Below, one piece after another: positions 1 to 6,524 of a DNA stretch of 21,202 nucleotides. Numbering within the stretch: position 1 is the stretch's first letter; every line of letters begins with the position of its first letter. Source of the DNA: a virus; the IMG/VR virus record IMGVR_UViG_3300020416_000070, positions 1-21,202 of that record. The stretch is one strand, 5' to 3'. The translations under genes were made by a program, and so were the position numbers. Below the pieces are notes generated by a model. The model saw only the letters and a list, made by a program, of their open reading frames with translations. It made no database searches and was not told the DNA's origin.

Positions 1-68
1 AACCACTTACGCAAATCTTCGTTTTGTGGTTCGTTTACTAATTCATGTAGGATATCTGTTAAGTTCAT
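1..68 (-). CDS. N-terminal fragment of a head-region protein, cut by the left edge
   Basis: An ATG at 66-68 opens a frame that runs off the left edge, giving only 22 residues (MNLTDILHELVNE... then PQNEDLRKW). The start lies one base after the TAA of the upstream 352-residue gene, so it is co-transcribed with the head block. The N-terminus has the same M-x-L-x-D-I-L-x-E pattern as several other proteins here. LHE and VNE tripeptides fall near residues 7-13, as expected for a prohead targeting peptide cut by gp21. In T4 the major capsid gene 23 lies downstream of 21 and 22, and T4 gp23 carries a cleaved leader. A capsid-type identity is therefore possible by position, but 22 residues cannot decide it. 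Confidence 0.6.
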   Translation of the reverse strand, partial: MNLTDILHELVNEPQNEDLRKW

Positions 69-69
69 C

Positions 70-1128
70 TTATTTTTTTGTTAACATATATAGTTTTTCC
101 TCTGCATCTGGTACAGTTTTGTATTTACTTGGATTTTCTCCAAATCCTCTTAATGCTTTGTCAATAAATTTTTTGTAATCTCTTGGACCAATTCTTCTTT
201 CATGTTCTGCCATCTTATCATAAAACTTTTTTTCAGTTTTAGAATATTTGGACATTACTTGGACCGCTTTACTTTCTTTCGTTTTAGATTCATCAATACC
301 TCTGATTTTCTTTTGGGTCATCATTACTTTAAATCCATCTCTCTTCATATCAGCCATAAACTTTTGAGCCATCTTTTTATCGGCGTAAGCTGCGAATGCA
401 GGTTTGATAGGTTTAGGTCCTTTTCCGTATGCAACAACAAATGCTTCATCTACTGGCCCTTCATCATCACCCTCATCATCTCTATACGTTCTAAAACTTC
501 TATCAATGGTTTCTGATGTTTTTTCTTCTGAATCTAAATAGTGATATGCTTTTGATACATAATCTCTTGCTAATGTAAGTTTTGATTGCCACCAATTAGG
601 AAAATCAACTTCACCTTCCATATCATCATACTTATCTAACTTATCCATCAGTTTTTTACCATACTCCATTATCTCTAATGCAGTTGATTTTAACATATTT
701 GGTTCATCATCTTGATGTCCTACATCAGTATCCTCTCCGATACCTTCACCGAATCCATATTTGTATCCACCTCTATGTAAAGCGTTTACAAACTTTGCTA
801 AATCTTTTTTGTTTCTGAAAATTTGTATATCAAAGAAATCACTACCATCTTTGTGTTTCTTTTTACCATCATGGTAAGAGATTACATATTTTGATTTACC
901 GACACCATCTTTTTGATTGTATCTTTTTGGTCCTTCATCTATAGCTTTTGGAAATTTTGTTTTTTTAGCAAGTTGTAGAAGTTTTTTAACATCAGCTGGT
1001 TTGTTTCTATTGAACTTATCAGCGTTCTTCTTATCTTTGAATATAGCAGAAACCATTTTATTACCATCACGAATCATAATGATAATACCCTTTTTACCAA
1101 AAAATCTTTCTGTTTCTACTTTAGCCAT
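70..1128 (-). CDS. 352-aa modular prohead/virion protein, possible polyprotein
   Basis: Function not established. The sequence is modular. Three short beta-alpha units share a pattern like DKKxAxKFxxxMKRxGFK (residues about 31-40, 106-123 and 250-267). Between the second and third lies a helical unit (about 142-200) containing VDFPNWWQSKL and ARDYVSKAYHYLD, a recurring module in marine T4-like phage proteins from my memory of those genomes. Candidate gp21 sites fall between the units: AIDE65/G, GIGE132/D, PVDE228/A and GIDE280/S. The C-terminal part (281-352) is lysine-rich and helical. A good Shine-Dalgarno (AAGGA) about 8 bases before the ATG lies inside the last codons of the upstream gene, which ends 3 bases earlier. 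The position among core and scaffold genes suggests an internal head protein. Unlike its neighbours it lacks the amphipathic leader. Confidence 0.85.
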   Translation of the reverse strand: MAKVETERFFGKKGIIIMIRDGNKMVSAIFKDKKNADKFNRNKPADVKKLLQLAKKTKFPKAIDEGPKRYNQKDGVGKSKYVISYHDGKKKHKDGSDFFDIQIFRNKKDLAKFVNALHRGGYKYGFGEGIGEDTDVGHQDDEPNMLKSTALEIMEYGKKLMDKLDKYDDMEGEVDFPNWWQSKLTLARDYVSKAYHYLDSEEKTSETIDRSFRTYRDDEGDDEGPVDEAFVVAYGKGPKPIKPAFAAYADKKMAQKFMADMKRDGFKVMMTQKKIRGIDESKTKESKAVQVMSKYSKTEKKFYDKMAEHERRIGPRDYKKFIDKALRGFGENPSKYKTVPDAEEKLYMLTKK

Positions 1129-1131
1129 TTG

Positions 1132-2277
1132 TTATCCTTTTTTCCAACCACCACCAGCGGCTTTGTACTTTTTAGCAGCCCATCCGTTGGCGTAAGCTGA
1201 AGGATATACATCAAACTTCTTTTTAGCTTGCGCTTTATAGTATGCCCATTTAGATGGTTGTGTTGGAACATTTTTTTCAATCAATGGTGTAACTTTATTT
1301 CCAAATTCTTCTAAGGTATTTATTTCACCAATAGTATCTTTGTACATTTTTACAATCATAGCATCAGCTTTAGGTCCAGTTTTAAGAAATTGACTTCCGA
1401 ATTCTTTTCTAAACATTTTTACAAAATCTTTATTATCTTTTGCTCGTTTTGCCATCATATGAATTGTTTTCATCACACCTTCTTTCATTTTCTTCTTCTT
1501 ACCTTTTTTACCTTTAGCTTTGTATCCACTAGCAAATGCAGCTCTTCGTTGTGCATCTGATGCGAATCCATCCAAAATATAATCACCATCTCTATGTTGA
1601 GATATACCATCCATATCTTTTAACATATCAGCAGTCAATTCAACTCCCATTTCCTTTGCTTTATCTTGTAAATCTTTGAATCCAGCTGCTCCACCCTCAT
1701 CAGATAATTTATCTTTCAAAGCTTGTAGTAACTCTTCTGATTCTTCTTTGATTGTAGTAGTTATAGAACCATCAGCATTTCTACTTGAAACTTTTACTGA
1801 TTCTTCTTTGATTGTATCTCCACATCCACCTGGTGTAGTTCCTCCACATCCACATCCACAATCTCCTTTAGATTCTTTGATACCTAATCTTTCTCTCATT
1901 TCATCTTCAGTAATCTCACCGATTTTGTAGTATCTTGAAAGAATGTTCCCCATATCTTCGTATAGAGTATTCATTCTTTGGTCTAAGTTTCTTGCTTCCT
2001 TAGCAACTTTATCAAATTGAGAACCTAACTTAGTTAGTTCACTCATATTTCTTTTTATAGTATGCTTATCAAACCAATCATCAGCTTCTCTTAGAGCAAG
2101 TTCTCTTGCAGCTTCTGTGATACCACCCAAAGTTTCAGCAACTTCAATGATATCAGATTTTCTATCCATTGATTCTTGATATTTGTTGTATGTAGAAACG
2201 ATTTCTAAGAAGTGTTTTTTAACTTCGTTAGATAATCCCCTATCCTCTGATTCTTTAAGTATATCTCTTAGTTTCAT
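1132..2277 (-). CDS. 381-aa prohead core-like protein with leader, Cys cluster and repeated IKE sites
   Basis: Likely internal head protein. It begins MKLRDILKESE, a leader resembling T4 capsid-targeting peptides (LKE9/S). Residues 15-135 look helical and carry a predicted coiled coil. A short cysteine cluster, GDCGCGCGG (C140, C142, C144) plus C152, could bind a metal. It is flanked by IKE135/S and by two identical TIKEES hexapeptides (155-160 and 175-180), all matching the T4 gp21 (I/L)xE pattern. A lysine tract sits at about 254-265. The protein ends with KKKFDVYPSAYANGWAAKKY (353-372) and a GGGWKKG tail, a C-terminal motif I recognise from many marine phage proteins of unknown role. An AGAGAG sequence precedes the ATG. 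It could be a polyprotein or a gp22-like scaffold; the family is not identified with certainty. Confidence 0.87.
   Translation of the reverse strand: MKLRDILKESEDRGLSNEVKKHFLEIVSTYNKYQESMDRKSDIIEVAETLGGITEAARELALREADDWFDKHTIKRNMSELTKLGSQFDKVAKEARNLDQRMNTLYEDMGNILSRYYKIGEITEDEMRERLGIKESKGDCGCGCGGTTPGGCGDTIKEESVKVSSRNADGSITTTIKEESEELLQALKDKLSDEGGAAGFKDLQDKAKEMGVELTADMLKDMDGISQHRDGDYILDGFASDAQRRAAFASGYKAKGKKGKKKKMKEGVMKTIHMMAKRAKDNKDFVKMFRKEFGSQFLKTGPKADAMIVKMYKDTIGEINTLEEFGNKVTPLIEKNVPTQPSKWAYYKAQAKKKFDVYPSAYANGWAAKKYKAAGGGWKKG
1737..1816 (-). repeat. Two exact 20-bp direct repeats, 60 bp apart
   Basis: The sequence ctgattcttctttgattgta occurs at 1737-1756 and again at 1797-1816. The repeats are in frame (offset of 20 codons) inside the 381-residue protein and each encodes TIKEES, a candidate gp21 cleavage hexapeptide. 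The intervening codons are not repeated, so either a short unit was duplicated and the middle diverged, or the peptide is under strong selection. Confidence 0.9.
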
Positions 2278-2286
2278 ATCTCTCTT

Positions 2287-2649
2287 TTATTTTTTAGTTG
2301 TGTTTTGAAACTTAAACTTCTCACCTGTAATAGATAATTTATCTATGACTTCAGTTTGAACATCTCTTAATAGTTTCTCTAACTTATCTTTTTCGATAAC
2401 CATAGCGGATACTTTATCTTCCAATGCCTCATTCCTAGCTTTTAGTGATTCTACCTCTTCAGGATTCTTACCTATAAAAGTATAGATAACAACTGATAAT
2501 GAACCAACTAACATACCAACGATTACTTTAAATATATCGTTATTAGTTTCTGGTATTTCAAAAAATGCTAAAAATAATAGTAGACCCATTACAAGTAAAA
2601 ATACTGTAGCGGCTCCTAAATATCCTCTTAATTCTTTATCTTCTAACAT
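2287..2649 (-). CDS. Small two-span membrane protein with coiled-coil tail
   Basis: A 120-residue protein with two clear hydrophobic segments (about 10-30 and 39-60), followed by a charged heptad-like coiled coil (about 63-103) and a basic C-terminus. The topology fits a class II holin or another small inner-membrane protein, but nothing in the sequence proves lysis function. Its place inside the prohead assembly operon also allows a role in anchoring the assembling prohead to the membrane, since T4 proheads assemble on the inner membrane. Start chosen at the ATG preceded by a strong GAGGAG. It follows the 71-residue core gene by 23 bases. Confidence 0.8.
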   Translation of the reverse strand: MLEDKELRGYLGAATVFLLVMGLLLFLAFFEIPETNNDIFKVIVGMLVGSLSVVIYTFIGKNPEEVESLKARNEALEDKVSAMVIEKDKLEKLLRDVQTEVIDKLSITGEKFKFQNTTKK

Positions 2650-2672
2650 TATTAACTCCTCTTTCTTTTCTG

Positions 2673-2888
2673 TTATTTTATTTTTTTACCTCTCTTAACA
2701 TCTCTTTGTAAATCCATCAGAGCGTTAATTTGGTCTTGTATTGCTTGTTCTAAACTTACAGTTCTATATTTAGCTTGTTTTCTAACAGCCAACATAGCAA
2801 TTCTTTTTTCTTCAGTAGAAGGTCCTTCGTTAAGTCCTAACTCTTCTAATACTTTTTTTTGTTCGATAATATCTTTTAACTTTATCAT
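2673..2888 (-). CDS. 71-aa prohead core-like protein
   Basis: A very small charged protein. It begins MIKLKDIIEQ, the leader pattern shared with neighbouring genes, followed by LGLNEGPSTEEKRIAMLAVR. IIE9 and LNE21/G fit gp21 cleavage sites, and cutting after E21 would leave a basic helical peptide of about 50 residues (22-71). In T4, genes 67 and 68 encode small prohead core proteins next to 21 and 22; this gene is in an equivalent place but shows no obvious sequence match to them. Ribosome binding site AAGGAAAAG precedes the ATG. Separated from the upstream 428-residue gene by a single base. Confidence 0.82.
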   Translation of the reverse strand: MIKLKDIIEQKKVLEELGLNEGPSTEEKRIAMLAVRKQAKYRTVSLEQAIQDQINALMDLQRDVKRGKKIK

Positions 2889-2889
2889 C

Positions 2890-4176
2890 TTAACTTTTCC
2901 TTTTTACTACCTTATGTAAATCTTCTAATCTTGAAATAGCATCTTCAATGTGATTTAATGCATCATTGTTTTCACCAGCATTTAGTAAATCCATCATTTC
3001 TTCAAAGTCTTGCTTTATGTTTCCATTCTGAGCTTTCGCCATTCTGATAAGGTTTCTATCAGGTCTACCCTCAGGTAACATTTTACTTAATCTCATTGAA
3101 GATTCATTAGTATCATCAAAAATTGATTGCATTTTTAATGCTAAATCTTTACTTCCATTTACTTTTAAATCAAATGCGATAGCATCTAATGCATCTCTAC
3201 CATCATAAGAAGCTTCTTGAGAAGCAAATTGTCCTATCTCATCAGTACCAGGTGATGAATCATAATATGAAGAACCATATACACTATTCTTTCTCCATTT
3301 ATCATATTCAGGTGACATGATATCTGGCATATTAGGGTCTTTTCTTGGGTCTTTAGCAAAATCAGGATTATCTTCTAACATTGCGATTAATTTTCTTGCT
3401 TCAGAATGGAAGTTTGAATCTGTTAATGCTTCTACTGCTGCTTGACCCATTCTTCTTTGATATTCTTCTTTACCTAAGTTCTTTGGACTAATTCCGATTC
3501 TTTTTATTTTACTACGAACTGCTTTGTTTACTTCAATGTTTCCTGCTCTACCACCAGTCGAATCTTTTTGTGGTCCACTATCTTTAGGTTCTTCTTTATC
3601 TTTTTCACCTTTAAGTTTTTGTCCTAACTCTTTTGCGTATGCTACTGCATCTTCTTTACTATTGAATGATTTGTAATGATTATCAGCACGAGCATTATCC
3701 ATATCATCAACTTTTCCACCAAATACGGCAAATTTATTAGGGTCATCAAATAATTTACCTTTAGAAATTTGCATATAATTACCATCCGAATCTTCAAAAT
3801 CTTCAGTACCTTCCATTCCACCCAAATCAGCTGATGAGAATCCCATATCTTTCATTGTTGATTCGATATCTCTTTTAAAATCTTTAAACTTAGCTTTCTT
3901 AGGTTTATCTTTTTCACCGGCAGAAGAGTCACCTCCCTTCGCTGCCTTATCTTTTTTTGGTTTATCAAAAATATTTACTTTAGGTTTATCGGTTGGGTCT
4001 TTAACTGCACCATCCTTATCATCTTTTCTTTTTTCGTGAGTACCTGCTTTTATTGCAGCATCTCTTGCTGCTTTTGATTTAAATACAGAAGTTGTACCTG
4101 TTTCTTTACTGGTAGCAGTAAAAACATCTGCTTCAGTAATTGGTTTTAAATCTATTAATCCACCTAATTTTATCAT
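2890..4176 (-). CDS. 428-aa scaffold-like protein (positional analogue of T4 gp22)
   Basis: Placed immediately after the prohead protease, where T4 gene 22 (main scaffold) lies. It starts MIKLGGLIDLKPITEADVF. ITE15/A is a good candidate gp21 site after a leader-like helix. Next comes ATSKETGTTSVFKSKAARDA (21-40), an N-terminal module I recognise from marine phages, then a long lysine/aspartate/glycine-rich low-complexity stretch (about 48-90). The C-terminal third (about 300-428) is helical and acidic. The charge-rich composition fits a scaffold or internal core protein, but the protein is longer than T4 gp22 and shows no diagnostic motif. The ATG overlaps the protease stop as ATGA, implying translational coupling. 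Confidence 0.85.
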   Translation of the reverse strand: MIKLGGLIDLKPITEADVFTATSKETGTTSVFKSKAARDAAIKAGTHEKRKDDKDGAVKDPTDKPKVNIFDKPKKDKAAKGGDSSAGEKDKPKKAKFKDFKRDIESTMKDMGFSSADLGGMEGTEDFEDSDGNYMQISKGKLFDDPNKFAVFGGKVDDMDNARADNHYKSFNSKEDAVAYAKELGQKLKGEKDKEEPKDSGPQKDSTGGRAGNIEVNKAVRSKIKRIGISPKNLGKEEYQRRMGQAAVEALTDSNFHSEARKLIAMLEDNPDFAKDPRKDPNMPDIMSPEYDKWRKNSVYGSSYYDSSPGTDEIGQFASQEASYDGRDALDAIAFDLKVNGSKDLALKMQSIFDDTNESSMRLSKMLPEGRPDRNLIRMAKAQNGNIKQDFEEMMDLLNAGENNDALNHIEDAISRLEDLHKVVKRKS

Positions 4177-4757
4177 GATAATTCTGTTATTATTTCTCTT
4201 ATTAAATCGTGTGCTTTACAATAATCTCCACAAACTTCATTAACTTTAAGTTGTTTTGATTCGTTCATCGGAGTCATAAATGCACCATGTGTAGACGGGT
4301 TGGATACAAAATCCCAACCTATTAGTTCAAAATCATCACCAACAGTTACACCACCACCATTTCTTGGTTCTACTGAACCCATACCTCTTGATGAGATACC
4401 TAATAGAATGCCAGCTTTTAACAATTCTTTAAGAATGTTACCAGATGGCGTTGGTAGTATTTCAACAGTTCCCATCAAATCATCATTTTCCCAATGAATT
4501 TCTCTAATGTTGTGTGATACGTTCTTTAAATTTATTACAGAAGATTCTGGATGGTCTAACTCACCCAACGCTCTTCTTTCTTTTATGAGAGTTTCATATT
4601 TCTTAGCTTCTCTCATTAGAATTTCTTTAGGATAAACCCTTTCGTTTTGGTTAGGCGCTTCAGCTCTCTGTAAGATTCCTTTTACGATAGTTCTACCTGA
4701 TGAATCTTCGTTTATTTTACCTTCGAATAAATGAGTTTCTATAAGTAAATTTTTCAT
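4173..4757 (-). CDS. g21: Prohead core protease (gp21-like, U9/S78-type serine peptidase)
   Basis: Matures the prohead by cutting scaffold, core and capsid leaders. Recognised by the order of T4 gp21-like motifs: APNQNERVYPKEIL (34-47), the histidine motif LGELDHPE (H69), the serine motif GISSRG (120-125; S122/S123), and GWDFVSNPSTHGAF near 147-160, typical of herpesvirus-fold phage proteases. At 194 residues it is close to T4 gp21 (about 212). I chose the ATG at 4755-4757 rather than a TTG four codons upstream: the ATG has GGGGAG about 8 bases before it, overlaps the previous stop as TAATG, and starts MKNLLIE. The C-terminus overlaps the next gene as ATGA. Its likely substrates surround it, since many neighbours carry (I/L/V)xE tripeptides near their N-termini. 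Confidence 0.92.
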   Translation of the reverse strand: MKNLLIETHLFEGKINEDSSGRTIVKGILQRAEAPNQNERVYPKEILMREAKKYETLIKERRALGELDHPESSVINLKNVSHNIREIHWENDDLMGTVEILPTPSGNILKELLKAGILLGISSRGMGSVEPRNGGGVTVGDDFELIGWDFVSNPSTHGAFMTPMNESKQLKVNEVCGDYCKAHDLIREIITELS

Positions 4758-4942
4758 TATGCTCCCCAACTTCTACGTTTTTTAAATAATTCAAAAAATA
4801 TTGCTGAAACTTCTTGTCTGATAATCTTACGAATCTTATCTTCATCTTCGTTAGTTACCTCTTCATTGACTAAAGAAATTCCACCATATTTGTGGATTAG
4901 AATTTCTTCTTTAACAATTTGTTTCAACTTATCTATTTTCAT
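4757..4942 (-). CDS. 61-aa small prohead core-like protein
   Basis: Small protein immediately upstream of the protease, with its stop overlapping the protease ATG by one base. The N-terminus MKIDKLKQIVKEEILIHKYG is another amphipathic, glutamate-ended leader (VKE12). VNE27 and an acidic linker follow, then a helical tail with IRKIIRQEVSAIFFELFKKR. That tail motif recurs, from memory, in small proteins of marine T4-like phages next to gp21. If gp21 cuts after the leader, the remaining 30-50 residue helix would be a core peptide comparable to T4 gp67/68 products. No enzymatic motif is visible. Confidence 0.78.
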   Translation of the reverse strand: MKIDKLKQIVKEEILIHKYGGISLVNEEVTNEDEDKIRKIIRQEVSAIFFELFKKRRSWGA

Positions 4943-4945
4943 TTT

Positions 4946-5143
4946 TTAACTTTCTTTCTTTTCGCCTTTGCCTTTCCAAGCAGCATCGATTTTGTTAAAA
5001 AATGCTTTTTTCTCTTCATCAGACATTTGAGGAATTGATTTACCAGATTTTTTTAGTGCTTTTGCAAAAAACTTCTGATATTCAGTTTCTTCTCTCAATA
5101 CATCTTTGATGATTTCTTTTAATCTTTCCTTTGTTATTTTCAT
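4946..5143 (-). CDS. 65-aa small prohead core-like protein
   Basis: Begins MKITKERLKEIIKDVLREET, a basic-then-acidic amphipathic helix with LKE10 and LRE18 tripeptides. After it comes YQKFFAKALKKSGKS and EEKKAFFNKIDAAWKGKGE, a short helical domain I recognise as recurrent in marine T4-like phages, both as a separate small protein and appended to larger ones. The ATG overlaps the upstream stop by 4 bases and is preceded by AAAGGAAT. The role is probably a prohead core or internal peptide. No catalytic motif is present. Confidence 0.8.
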   Translation of the reverse strand: MKITKERLKEIIKDVLREETEYQKFFAKALKKSGKSIPQMSDEEKKAFFNKIDAAWKGKGEKKES

Positions 5144-5601
5144 TGGTCTAATTCCTTTATACTGTTAACTATATTAATTAACCTTTCCTTTATCTTATAA
5201 ATATGAGTATTTGTTCTTTTCCAATACTTGTCTTTGTTTAACTCATTCATAGAACGAATCTTATTGTACCATCTAAAAAACATCTCAACTTCGGCTAATT
5301 GATATTTTAATTCTTTTAATCCCAAAGCTAACTTATGGTTGGGAGTTTTTGTTTCATCATTTTTTAACTCTAACCATCTATTTACAGGTCTTTTTATCTT
5401 CTTACCCTCACCAACAATTCTATAACCCATTTGAGTAGCTATCCTTTTTCTTTTTTCTTTATCTTTTTTGGATTTTTTGTTTAGAAAAGCGTAAGGAGTA
5501 TCGAAACCATCTATATTTGCGGTTGTTGTGATTTCATCTAAATCCTCATCCATCTCTTCGACAAGATTACGAATATATTCTTTAAGCTTTGTTTCTAACA
5601 T
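5140..5601 (-). CDS. 153-aa head-region protein of unknown function
   Basis: A leader-like helix (MLETKLKEYIRNLVEEMDED, with LDE23) is followed by ITTTANIDGFDTPYAFLNKK and a lysine-rich region with RIATQMGYRIV. This 'TTANIxGxDTPxAF' module is one I recognise from marine phage structural proteins. The C-terminal half (about 75-153) is helical and basic, rich in K, E and W. The start lies 20 bases inside the upstream 291-residue gene. The position between portal and protease corresponds to the place of T4 genes 67/68. It may be a head protein that also carries a cleaved leader; no function assigned. Confidence 0.82.
   Translation of the reverse strand: MLETKLKEYIRNLVEEMDEDLDEITTTANIDGFDTPYAFLNKKSKKDKEKRKRIATQMGYRIVGEGKKIKRPVNRWLELKNDETKTPNHKLALGLKELKYQLAEVEMFFRWYNKIRSMNELNKDKYWKRTNTHIYKIKERLINIVNSIKELDQ
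5196..5203. promoter_or_regulatory. TATAAATA octamer upstream of the 65-aa gene
   Basis: TATAAATA on the plus strand (TATTTATA on the coding strand), 52 bases before the ATG at 5143. It lies inside the upstream coding sequence, so it is the weakest member of the set of similar sites at 6494, 8706, 11694 and 15768. Confidence 0.2.
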
Positions 5602-6457
5602 TTTTTATTTCACTAATCAATTCATATGCTATCATCATAGCAGAAACCTGATTGTCTGAAACTACCCTACCAATTTTTGTTTTTTTCAAAACATTGATAG
5701 TTTCTTTTAACTTTATTTTTGTAACCTTATCTTTGACCTCTTTATGTTGTTTTACCAACTGAGTAACCACTTCTTTGAGTTGTTGAGTATAGTATTCTGT
5801 AAATTTGGAAGTATTACTTACATTGTTAATGTAATTTTTTAACAATGCTTTTTGAGATTCATTTAATTTTTGATGTTTTTTGTTGAAAGTTTCTAACAAT
5901 ACTTTATATGTTAAGAATCTTTCTTCTTTATTCTGAGTTTTAAACTCAGAAATTGTTTTATCTTCAACAAGTTGTGCTTTATTTTCTAATTCACCACCTA
6001 TTAAACCTTCTACAATGGTATATTTAGAATTAAATACATCTTTTACATCGTAGTTTTCTTTGTTTTGAGATTCAAATATCTTATAAATGGAAGCCATCAC
6101 CTTATAATTTGTAATTGGTGATGATAAAAATTGATTAATATCAAAAGATTCTTGGATTTTTTTAACTAAATTGTATTTTTCTTTAGTTAACTTCTTTAAA
6201 TCAATTCTTTTTCTTGCTTCTAAAATAGTATCAATAAATTTTTCTGCTCTTCCCTCTGATTTGTACTTTTCTTCGGATAGCATTTGATACAATCTGAGTT
6301 CTTTACCTAACTCAGTCCTATTACTATAAAATTCTTTGAGAATTTTTTGTGCTTTTTCGTTATTATCACCATTTAAGACCTCAAAAGTAATTTGTCTGAC
6401 TAATAGTTCAAACAAAATTCCAGTGTTCTTAAACTTACTATGTTTAATTTTTTTCAT
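5582..6457 (-). CDS. 291-aa conserved phage protein of unknown function
   Basis: A lysine-rich, almost entirely helical protein. The first 25 residues include KHSKFKNTGILFELLVRQIT, a signature I recognise from T4-like phages of marine bacteria downstream of the portal, but no function has been linked to it. No membrane segment, cysteine cluster or catalytic motif is visible. Several glutamate-rich coiled-coil stretches occur between residues 40 and 280. It is the first gene after the 67-base gap that follows the portal and has an AGGAAG ribosome site, so it may start its own transcription unit. Given the location it could be a prohead assembly chaperone or core component; this is inference only. 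Confidence 0.85.
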   Translation of the reverse strand: MKKIKHSKFKNTGILFELLVRQITFEVLNGDNNEKAQKILKEFYSNRTELGKELRLYQMLSEEKYKSEGRAEKFIDTILEARKRIDLKKLTKEKYNLVKKIQESFDINQFLSSPITNYKVMASIYKIFESQNKENYDVKDVFNSKYTIVEGLIGGELENKAQLVEDKTISEFKTQNKEERFLTYKVLLETFNKKHQKLNESQKALLKNYINNVSNTSKFTEYYTQQLKEVVTQLVKQHKEVKDKVTKIKLKETINVLKKTKIGRVVSDNQVSAMMIAYELISEIKNVRNKA

Positions 6458-6493
6458 TTTACTTCCTAATTTGATAGAATACTAAATCTCTAA

Positions 6494-6503
6494 TATAAAT
6501 ATA
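6494..6503. promoter_or_regulatory. TATAAATATA element in the portal/291-aa gene gap
   Basis: TATAAATATA on the plus strand (coding strand TATATTTATA) lies 36 bases before the ATG at 6457, inside the 67-base gap 6458-6524. The plus-strand octamer equals the T4 late promoter core, but it points away from the gene; read on the coding strand it is TATTTATA. The same sequence occurs in other gaps of this window. Confidence 0.35.
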
Positions 6504-6524
6504 AAAATATTTATTAAAGAGAAT

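Noticed and set aside
202-516. Plus-strand open frames across the window (for example 202-516, 917-1195, 13951-14148, 14242-14856, 20411-20632)
   Set aside because: They lie fully inside well-supported minus-strand genes, show no family motifs and have compositions expected from antisense reading of lysine-rich coding sequence.
4758-4769. Upstream TTG start for the prohead protease
   Set aside because: It would add four residues and overlap the previous gene by 13 bases; the ATG at 4755-4757 has a good ribosome site and the TAATG overlap usual here.
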